From Haplosporangium gracile (lineage: Eukaryota; Mortierellomycota; Mortierellomycetes; Mortierellales; Mortierellaceae): a stretch of DNA of 14,533 nt. Made by a program: the position numbers and the translations under genes. Shown one piece after another: positions 7,385-14,533 of the stretch. Within the stretch, counting starts at the first letter, position 1; every line of letters starts with the position of its first letter. The notes below the pieces were generated by a model. That model had not been told where the DNA came from. It saw only the letters and a list, made by a program, of their open reading frames with translations, and did not search any database. The DNA lies in assembly GCA_015499985.1 (NCBI GenBank), contig JAAAUF010001000.1, positions 1 through 14,533 on the forward strand. Reading direction: 5' to 3'.

Positions 7385-7470
7385 ATCAGGCAATCAACAA
7401 CGGCAACAACAACCACAACAACAACTGCAACAACAATCAACGATCAACGATCAACGATCAATGATCAATG
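7385..7470. repeat. CAA-rich repeat followed by five tandem 7-mers
   Basis: An imperfect (CAA)n tract (about 7385-7440) runs into five consecutive heptamers of ATCAACG/ATCAATG at 7436-7470 (three ATCAACG, then two ATCAATG). The heptamers create regularly spaced GATC sites. In one plus frame the tract would encode a Gln/Asn-rich stretch, but there is no supporting protein domain, so I treat it as non-coding repeat DNA upstream of the acetyltransferase. Confidence 0.85.
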
Positions 7471-7627
7471 GATAGACAACAACAACAGCTGGTTATTGAT
7501 TTTATTAAGTTCGAGACCCATCAATGACGGAACAGCAAACGTGGGTGCTGATGATGGATAGGATATCAACAGGTCGTGGACGGGCACGAGGTGCAAGGCA
7601 CTCTCGACTGGCGATGCTACAGAAAGG

Positions 7628-7635
7628 TATAAAAG
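7628..7635 (+). promoter_or_regulatory. TATA box, probable acetyltransferase promoter
   Basis: TATAAAAG is a full match to the TATA consensus. It is followed within about 15 nt by a long pyrimidine-rich stretch of the kind common at fungal transcription starts. It lies about 390 nt upstream of the acetyltransferase ATG, implying a leader of roughly 350 nt unless there is unseen leader splicing. No competing TATA lies closer to that start. Confidence 0.5.
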
Positions 7636-7639
7636 AGGT

Positions 7640-8028
7640 TATTTTTTATCCTTCTTTTTCTACTTCTTCTCCTCTCCTCCTTTCATCATTCATCTCGTCT
7701 TCTCTCCTTCTCTCCTTCTCTCCTTCTCTCCTTCTCCTTTTCCTTGTCCGTTGTTGTTCGTTCGTCCTCGGTCGTGTTTTTTTGACTCTCCCTTTTCTCT
7801 CTCTCCACTCTCTCCACGCCCTATTCTCCACTCTTTTCTTTATCATAGTTCCACCTGAAACCTCTTTTCTCCACTTCTCCACTTCTCCACTCTTCTTGTA
7901 TACTCATTTCACTCTTTTTTAGCTCATTCACTCATTCAAAAGACTCATTCGTTGCACTCAATAACACAACCTTTTTACTCCTCTTGACTTAACCTGTACA
8001 TTTATCTTCACCAACCACAACTGCCAAG
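7640..8028 (+). promoter_or_regulatory. Pyrimidine-rich leader region of the acetyltransferase gene
   Basis: From about 7645 to 7930 the plus strand is overwhelmingly C and T. It includes four exact TTCTCTCC units at 7700-7731 and a CTCCACTTCTCCACTTCTCCA repeat near 7870. The open frame across it encodes only Ser/Leu/Phe low-complexity sequence. It ends in an A-rich Kozak context (CCAAG before ATG) at 8029. I read it as core promoter and 5' leader. Confidence 0.55.
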
Positions 8029-11000
8029 ATGCCGCCACATATTACAAGCAACAACAAGCGTGCGCCCATGATCTCTCTCTTTGCAACCGCGCCCCTGCCA
8101 GACCTCAACAAGTCCGCCTCTAATTCGCCAGACTCATCCCCCACCTTGAGCGCACTCAGCATCAGTGCCACTCCGCCTCCTCTTATACTCCAAGAATGCG
8201 CGATCATGGACAAGGGACAAGACAAGCTTCCCAACCTACCCATCCCCCCACTCGAACAGACTCTGACCCGGTACCTCGACACTGTCCGCCCTCTGACGAC
8301 CGATCAGGAGTTCCAACGCACTGTCGCTGCAGTCAAAGATTTCCAAGGGCAGGGACCTTCGCCACCAAAAGGTTTACTCCCCCTTGGTGTCGACCTTGAC
8401 AGACGGCTCCGTGAACATGCTCGTGAATGTGAGGAGCGGGGGACGAGTTGGTTGGCAGAGTGGTGGGATGATTGGGCGTATTTCTCACACCGTGATCCTT
8501 CGACTTTCTTCGTGAATTATTATTTTGGGTTCCAGGATGATCCCCGTATGCCTACCCAGACTGCCCGTGCTGCCTTGCTTGTCAGTCTCGCCCTCGAGTT
8601 CCGCCAACTCATTGCTACGTAAGTCTCTTTTAATACTGTGTCTGAAAGGGAGGTGTTAGCTGTGTGAATATGCGAATATCTGTATGCAATTGAGAGTCAA
8701 AGTGCGAAAGGAGGAGCAGGAGCTGTGAATGAACTTTCTACTCGATTTGCTTTCATCCCCTGTCCTCCTACCTTTTTCCATTGACATATGAAAGGTCGAT
8801 TAATTTTTTTTCGTTCTGTAACGAGAATGAAAAGGCAAACCAAAGCGTGAAAGAACAGATGTAAAAAAAAAGCTAAAGCCGAGTGGAGAAAAAAAAAAAA
8901 AGAATCATTGAGAGCATCATGTCATCGCATATCCACAGAGCACGAGGCATGCGTATAAAATAAAAGAGAGCGCAGGCTAGTTCAGGACAGGGGCACAATC
9001 GAGGAAAAGTTAGGCACATGGGCGAGCTTTCTTCCTCTTCTTCCTCTGTCATCCATTTTCATCCCCTCCTTCCTTCATCAAACACAATCGACCATGCCCA
9101 CACTGCCATCCTCAGCACCTCTTGTTTACATTTATTTATTATTCCTTCTGTTTGCACTCAACGGCAGATTATCACCTTTTTATTATTGTTTTGTTTTTTT
9201 ATTGCTTATATGCTCTTTGCGTGAACATGGGTGGCGGTGGCTCTTTTTATGTGATTTTTTTTATGTTCTTGTGTTAGGGTACAATCCCACGCGCTTCTTC
9301 CTATTTTGGAATTCCGGAATTCGCCTAGAGGGAAAGATTATTATTTTTCCTCGCATTACTGTTACCATCACTATTATACTGCACGCACATACAAGATGCT
9401 GACAATCGCTTATCTCTGATCTCATGTTCCTATTCATACAGGCGCACGCTGACCCCGGATATGGCTAGGAATGCGCCCTTCTGCATGAACATGTACCAGT
9501 ACCTCTTCAACTACTCCCGCATCGCTGGCTCATGCGCCGACTCCGCCGTCGGGTTCCCCACAGAGACCAACAACCACATCTGCGTCGTCCGCAACGGCAA
9601 GTTCTACATCTTCGAGACCCTACATCTCCCCTCCAAGCCCAACTCGGTCCTCTCCCCCCGTGAGATCATGATCCAGCTCGAGCGTATTAAAAAGATGGCC
9701 GACGACGACAAGTCCTCTGTTCCCGAGATTGGCATCCTCTCCACAACCCATCGCGACCAGGCTGCCAAGGACCGTGTCACTCTCTTTGAGGCTCACACCT
9801 CCAACAAGGCTCATATGGCCAAGATCGAGACCTCGATGTTTGTCCTCTGCCTCGATTCTAGCTCACCTACCACCTCGGAGGAATTCTCGCGCGCCTGCTG
9901 GCACGGCGATGGTGCCTCCCGCTGGTTCGACAAGTGCTTCCAATTGATCGTCTTTGCTAACGGCCGTGCCGGTATGAACGGAGAGCACTCCAAGATGGAT
10001 GCAACTCCTACTTCCCGTCTCTGCCGATTCATGATTGACGAGGCGCAGGCTCGAAACTTGCCTGATTTCAGAAACCTGAACGCCGAGGACCTGTACGAGT
10101 GCGCATCTGCATTGGAGAAGCCCCAGCCTCTTAACTTTATCACCAGCCCCGCTCTCGACCGCGCCATTGCCAACGCCCACGTGACGTTCAAGGAGACCGT
10201 CGATGCTCACCACATGGTTCCAACAGAGTTCAAGGGTTACGGAAAGGGTCTGATCAAGGCTTTCAAGATGTCACCTGACGCCTACGTCCAAATGGCGCTT
10301 CAGCTAGCCTACTACCGCAAGCACGGAGAGCTGGTGGCGACTTACGAATCTGCGGCGACGCGCAAATATCGACATGGAAGGACAGAGACAGCTCGCTCGT
10401 GCTCGATTGAGAGTAAGGCATTTTGTGAGGTAATGGACAACCCTGACATATCTTTGAAGGCCAGGGCTGCTGCTTGTCGCGCAGCAGTGGCTCGCCATGC
10501 CCAGTATACTGCCTGGGCAGTCGATGGACAGGCGATTGATCGTCACTTGTTGGGTCTGCGGCTGATTCGCAAGCCAGAGGAAGAGGTGCCCGCCATGTTC
10601 CAGGATCCAGTCTTTGCCAGAACTTGCCGTTGGAGATTATCGACTTCTCAGATCTCGGACGATTGCTTTATTGCGTACGGATGGGGAGAGGTCGTTCCTG
10701 ATGGATACGGATGTGCGTACATGGTCAAGGAGACGGAACTTTATTTTTGTGTGACGAGTTTGGGCCTAGGTTCCAAAGAATTTGGTCAGCATATTACAGA
10801 GGCATTGGAGGACATGCGTTTCACATTCGAGGAAGTCCGCAAGATTGAGAAGGCCGAGGCGGCCGAGGCGGCTCTGGTGGCTGCAGCTGCTGCAGCTGAG
10901 GCGGCTCGTGTTGCTGCGGAGGAGAGGGAGAAGGCGATTGCTGCTGCTGCTGCCAACGGCGAGGAGTCGACCAACATAGTCCTTCCCATGATTGACACGA

Positions 11001-11509
11001 CGTCGCCTGGATTCTTTGGGTCGGGAGGAGTGGATTTGATTTCGCGTAGTCCTTCCCCGCCATCGCTGTCCAAGCCTGCGCCAAGGACGAGTCTGTTCTT
11101 CCAGAAAGATGATCCTGTGCTGAGAACGGCATTGGCCAGGAATGCGATGGCGATGGCGCAGGAAAAGTATTGGTCTGGTATTGACGACATTGCGTTTTAT
11201 GACGTGACGCCAGGATCGCCCAAAGCCAAGACCGTCAGACCTCAGTTGCCGACCAACAACTCGACCTCAGTCTCTGCCAGTTCAGCATCGCTGCTCTCGA
11301 ACAACTCTTCATCTTCAGCCTCGACAACACAGCAGGGAAATAGGACGAGATCGTCGAGTCAATTGATGGGAGGCGGTGGCAGGCCAAGAAGTGATTCTGG
11401 TGCCAAGAGGACGTTTATGGCGATCTTGATGGGCGAGGACAGTGTCCTTGGTCGTCTCCGATCCCGTCGTGCCAACTCCAACCTCAGCAACTCTAGCAGT
11501 ATCAAGTAG
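8029..11509 (+). CDS. YAT2: Carnitine O-acetyltransferase, Yat2-like, 885 aa, two exons
   Basis: Coding exons are 8029-8618 and 9442-11509, joined within Thr197. The enzyme transfers acetyl groups between acetyl-CoA and carnitine, linking acetyl-CoA pools across compartments during growth on C2 compounds or fatty acids. Both family signatures are intact: LPNLPIPPLEQTLTRY at about residues 67-82, and RWFDKCFQLIVFANG through GEHSKMDA at about 357-384, with catalytic His379 in GEHS. The CoA/carnitine segments GYGKGLIKAFKMSPDA (about 462-477), YRHGRTETARS (about 506-516) and STSQ (597-600) are also present. A Ser/Pro-rich extension covers residues 1-60. After about 660 comes a Glu/Ala-rich helix, then a Ser-rich tail to 885. 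This is longer than Cat2-type enzymes and nearer to yeast Yat2 (about 920 aa). There is no PTS1 (it ends SSIK) and no clear mitochondrial presequence, so a cytosolic location is inferred. The enzyme class is firm; the Yat2 assignment is moderate. Met60 (8206) is an alternative start. Confidence 0.9.
8619..9441 (+). other. 823-nt intron of the acetyltransferase gene
   Basis: The donor is AC followed by GTAAGT at 8619, and the acceptor is CATACAG ending at 9441, with a CTGAC branch site at 9399-9403 about 39 nt upstream. Splicing joins LIA-T-RTLTPDMARN without a gap in the family alignment as I know it. The intron is far longer than typical fungal introns and longer than the kinase intron in this window. 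It holds A-runs, a TATAAAATAAAAG at 8954, a CT-rich stretch and a 14-bp perfect palindrome at 9309-9322. No family-like coding exon is visible inside. Confidence 0.88.
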
Positions 11510-11574
11510 TTGCTGTATCTTTTCATTGAAGAGACTTTTACTTTTTCACCCTTTTCACACTCACAATGACAATG

Positions 11575-11580
11575 AATAAA
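11575..11580 (+). terminator. Poly(A) signal of the acetyltransferase gene
   Basis: AATAAA lies 66 nt after the TAG at 11509, within A-rich sequence (ACGAACGAACAACAATAAG follows). This is a normal fungal arrangement for 3' end formation. Confidence 0.65.
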
Positions 11581-11900
11581 CCAACGAACGAACAACAATA
11601 AGAGTAGCCACCTTATGAACAACAATTGAAGCATGTGCCTGCAGGAGGGAGGTGAACATGACCTGGCGAAGGGTGACTGGGTAAGCACAATTTTTGTCTC
11701 AAGCCTCCAGCATGCAAGGTATCCTTTCCTTGATACTCAAAATGCCCATAATAGAACCAATTTGAAATCAAATGTTTCCCCTCATCATCCTCTCTCCACA
11801 TACACCTTTCTTGTCTCGCTTGTACACGTACTTTTACGCCTCTTTGTCTCTTTCATTTCTTGTTGTCTCTTATCCTTTCTTCCTTTTGTTCCCCACCTCT

Positions 11901-11930
11901 CTTTTCTTTTCTTTTCTTTTCTTTTCTTTT
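11901..11930. repeat. Six tandem CTTTT units
   Basis: Exactly six CTTTT pentamers stand in a row inside a broader CT-rich zone. The same pentamer type occurs at about 65-100 and 5545-5560, so it is a recurrent simple repeat in this genome. Confidence 0.9.
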
Positions 11931-12999
11931 CGTTTCCTTTGCAGATTCCCTCTCGTCTCTCCTCTTTCTCTATCGACACGACTACATTTAAAAGAAACTC
12001 ACACTACGCGTACTTTTGACTTTTCTTTCTCTCTCTTTGATCTGTATGGTTGTCAGCATCAACTCGACTTCTCTCTATCTCGAGCATCAAGAGTAACCAA
12101 CAACACTCATCACCACCACACTCGAGTCTGTTTTTCATCCAAGAAGAGCCACTCTCAAGTAACGTTACCGCTTTTTATTTTTGTAAGTTCCGTTGTGTTT
12201 CAAGGAATAAGGAAAAACAGCGGCGTTCTCGCTTTTCTGCGTACCTCGGGTGAGAGACTTGAGCGTGAGAGTTGTGAGTGTGTGTGTCATCTTTGCCGTC
12301 AGAAAAAGGCTCTCTTGTTCAGAGAATATTAGATCAACAACTTTTTTTTTGTTTTTTATTTGCAAGACATGAACTCTACCTTTTTTTTTTTGGCTTTGCT
12401 TGACGACGTTTGCATGAACATGGGGATGAGTGCAAGGCGGGACATGGCATGGGCCATGGTATGAGTCATGATGTAAATGGGTTTTTGCTATGCTTTATTG
12501 TTTTGGCTCTCTGTGAATGAGAGAAACTTAAGAGACTGTAAGGTGTGATGACGATTACTTTCCAGATGTACAGGAACACAGCTCATAACACACGCGCGCG
12601 GTCTTCCTCTTCTACTGAAAATACTCGGTACGAAGTGAATGAAGAGAAGCAAAAGGAGGGATGTTGTTCACTTCGGATGGAAGGTTTACAGTCGGGCTGC
12701 TCTCTTTTTTTTTTGACAGGGTGCGGGAGAGGAGTTTTCCCTGTAGACTTCCCAAGATGAACGAATAGACCGAAGGCCAACATATCTTTCTTATTATTAA
12801 GATCATTGACATCCATGATTTGACATCACTCCTTTTCTCTCCTCCTTGTTCTTCATCTTCCCTTCCTTTTTTTTTTGTCATCGCATCAGCTTTTTTCTTT
12901 CTTTTGGGTATAGTAGCACCACTTATCTTGCACTGTCCGTGTGCCACACACACCACCAACACACAGAAACCATCAATTTGACATTTTAGCTCGTTCCTG

Positions 13000-14533
13000 C
13001 TGGCTTGTTTTTGTTCTATTCGTCGTTCGTGGGTTGTGTTCTCGTACGACAGACAGGTCGATGACCCACCACACTCACCCACTCATCATCCCATCCCTTG
13101 GACATCGTATCTCACATGCAGAACAAACATATCGCATTTCCACACTGGGCCATTCTTCTCAACCAACAACCTGTCTCTAACTGTCTGACATTTTTGTTCA
13201 CAATCCTATAGACGAAAGACGACGGACAACAGCCCGCTTTTCGTGGAAATCACAAAGGGACAAGATAAAATAGACGCTGGATTGAGCTCACAGAACAGGA
13301 CTCTTTTCCTTCTTCGTCTTTGTCGTCCATTGCCAAGGATCCTCGATTGGCGTAGGATTTCATTGGTGTACGTTGTTGTTATTATTGGTGTTATGTGTGA
13401 GAATATTTTTTTGATGGTATCAATGGATTGGAAGAAAAAGAATGAGATGCGATGTTTTGGGTGAAAGTCAGTAAGAGGATTATCGTTGTACCATTAGACT
13501 ATGGACCATCGTCCAAATGGACCCATGGACGCAATAAGAAAGACAGGGAGTTACACATGGATACATTTTCATTCGAGGACAGTACGACAGCTGCAACGAC
13601 CACTCAAGAAAGACATGGGACAAGGGAATAAACAGGAGGCAGATAGAGCGAGGGGCGAATATGCGTACAAAAAAAAGAGAAGCCAACGAGCAAGCGTCCA
13701 AGTAGGCATATCGGTGTTTGGTTTGCGGATGAATGACCCATGGGACATGGTCTGTTTGATATATAATTCCATCTATCAGCAATAGAATCAACAGCATTAA
13801 CAATCAACAACATCCATCCGATATGCATCCACCCCTCAATCCACTTCTCTGTCCCCATAATATCAATCATATTGCCTTCCCTTTCCTTGCAAAAACAACA
13901 AGCAACAACATTCTGCCCCCTTTTCCCTTCCTTTGCTGTTATTGTTCTTCCTCCTTTTCACCCCTTTCCTTTCCCTTTCCATCTCCCTCCCCTTTTGAGT
14001 CTGGTGGATGAGTGGATGTGGAAGATATGTCTCTTGTTTTGCGTGGTTCTTGTTGTTTGTTGTTTTTTTTTGTGTCGTTCTGTTTCTGTACTTTTTTGCT
14101 GTGTATCCTCCGATGGTGGGGGATGCGCCTTCTTTCTTCTCGTTTGGTTGTAGGACTATTATAATACACAAAGACACGAGTAGCGCATCAATTGGGCCTC
14201 CCTCTTTCCTTCAATTGATAATTTGTTAAAAAGGGTACCCGGGCCATGTCTCTTTTTCATATGCCTCATTCATTCATTCTCATACATCGATGGATATTGG
14301 CCTGCTTGCAAATTTTCCTTTTTTCTTTTTTCTTCTTTCCTCCTTTTGACCCTTTCGTCTCCCGTCCGTCCCTTTTTTCATTTTTATTCTCTCCTTCCGC
14401 CTTCCCCCTCTTCCTTTTCCTTTTTCCCTTTCCTTTTCCTTTTCCTTCCCAACTTGGCACAACCACCACCCTGTCACTTGTCCACCCTCTCCATCGCTCT
14501 CATCACCCTCACCTTCTTTTTTTTTTTTTTTTT
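13000..14533. other. Gene-poor region to the window end
   Basis: No convincing gene is seen. A stretch at about 13480-13800 is open on both strands, but neither translation resembles a known protein. A TATATAAT-like sequence lies near 13758. Downstream, about 13830-14010 and 14280-14533 are strongly pyrimidine-rich on the plus strand, like the leader in front of the acetyltransferase. They may be the promoter of a plus-strand gene beyond the window. The window ends in an uninterrupted run of T from 14517. Confidence 0.5.
14517..14533. repeat. Poly(T) run at the window edge
   Basis: The last 17 bases are all T, so the true length is unknown. Together with the (TC)n repeat at base 1, this suggests that the sequence was cut by assembly failure in simple repeats. 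Confidence 0.9.

Larger units (their letters stand above)
5427..7500. other. Divergent intergenic region, kinase side
   Basis: These 2 kb separate the minus-strand kinase from the plus-strand acetyltransferase. The part nearest the kinase holds its leader, with CTTTT-type repeats (5540-5560) and a CCAAT box on the minus strand (ATTGG at 5732-5736, about 300 nt upstream of the ATG). Around 6186-6260 are a TATATAAAT sequence and a lone splice-acceptor-like signal. From 6837 on there are ATT, GA, CAA and ATCAACG repeats. Open frames here are short, low in complexity or composed of repeats, and none resembles a known family. I see no tRNA or rRNA. Confidence 0.6.
11510..12999. other. Gene-poor region downstream of the acetyltransferase, first half
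   Basis: After the acetyltransferase 3' UTR there is a pyrimidine-rich zone (about 11770-12100). It contains six tandem CTTTT units and TTTAAAAG at about 11987, then a GTAAGT donor-like site at 12183. That combination looks like a promoter and leader for a plus-strand transcript, but no coding exon with family resemblance follows. Around 12410-12480 an ATG/CATG-rich patch gives no long frame. The longest minus frame (about 12612-13082) begins at GTG and is Lys/Glu-rich and unlike any protein I know. Confidence 0.5.

Noticed and set aside
7176..7475. Plus-strand open frame ending in a Gln/Asn-rich stretch
   Set aside because: The Gln/Asn part is a translated CAA repeat, and a second plus frame is equally open. 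No family resemblance.
7524..7922. 132-codon plus-strand Ser/Leu/Phe-rich frame
   Set aside because: It is a translated pyrimidine tract in the promoter and leader of the acetyltransferase.
9018..9402. Open frames inside the acetyltransferase intron
   Set aside because: They are hydrophobic low-complexity translations of T-rich intron DNA, and splicing the intron out gives an uninterrupted family match.
12612..13082. 156-codon minus-strand open frame
   Set aside because: It begins at GTG, is Lys/Glu/Ser-rich and has no known domain. Its length is not surprising in a 3-kb non-coding region.
13480..13803. Overlapping open frames on both strands
   Set aside because: Both strands are open over the same 285 bases, neither translation resembles a protein family, and the composition is ordinary, so chance is the simplest reading.
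1..14533. CRISPR arrays, transposons, integrated viral sequence or rRNA
   Set aside because: I looked for regularly spaced repeats, terminal repeats with a transposase or reverse-transcriptase frame, and conserved RNA cores, and found none. All repeats seen are simple or short tandem ones.

Overview
This is a stretch of a fungal nuclear genome. The signs are spliceosomal introns with GTAAGT or GTACGT donors and CTAAC or CTGAC branch sites, fungal protein families (F-box/LRR proteins and a Yat2-like carnitine acetyltransferase), A-rich sequence around start codons, AATAAA sites after genes, and pyrimidine-rich microsatellite-laden DNA between genes. GC-biased compact exons set in long CT/GA tracts, and diverged F-box/LRR genes, would suit an early-diverging fungus such as a Mortierella relative. 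That placement is inference; only 'fungus' is well supported.

Layout. 1-540: (TC)n, CTTTT and (CA)n repeats, then a probable 5' leader with a candidate leader intron. 541-1815 (+): F-box/LRR protein, 424 aa. 1816-2173: short spacer. 2174-3910 (+): second F-box/LRR protein, 578 aa, whose repeats are broken up by low-complexity inserts. 3911-4368: convergent spacer with a G-rich tract, AATAAA sites, a 24-bp tandem duplication and a GT/GC alternating tract. 4369-5426 (-): two-exon P-loop nucleotide kinase-like protein, 302 aa, with Walker A on exon 1 and a tail carrying NPF and acidic motifs. 5427-8028: 2.6 kb divergent intergenic region with repeats, an isolated splice-acceptor-like signal, a TATA box at 7628 and a long pyrimidine tract. 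8029-11509 (+): two-exon carnitine O-acetyltransferase, 885 aa, split by an 823-nt intron. 11510-14533: 3 kb without a convincing gene.

How the genes relate. No functional cluster is evident. The two F-box proteins probably act as substrate receptors of SCF ubiquitin ligases. The acetyltransferase moves acetyl groups between CoA and carnitine for acetyl export and C2 or fatty-acid metabolism. The P-loop protein resembles the kinase half of polynucleotide kinase-like enzymes, but its substrate cannot be told from sequence. I did not find a clear new multi-gene system. The most interesting items are the P-loop kinase's endocytosis-like tail, the very long acetyltransferase intron with promoter-like sequence inside it, the split LRR domain, and the candidate leader introns. 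Both window ends lie in simple repeats, so this may be a whole contig that broke at them.
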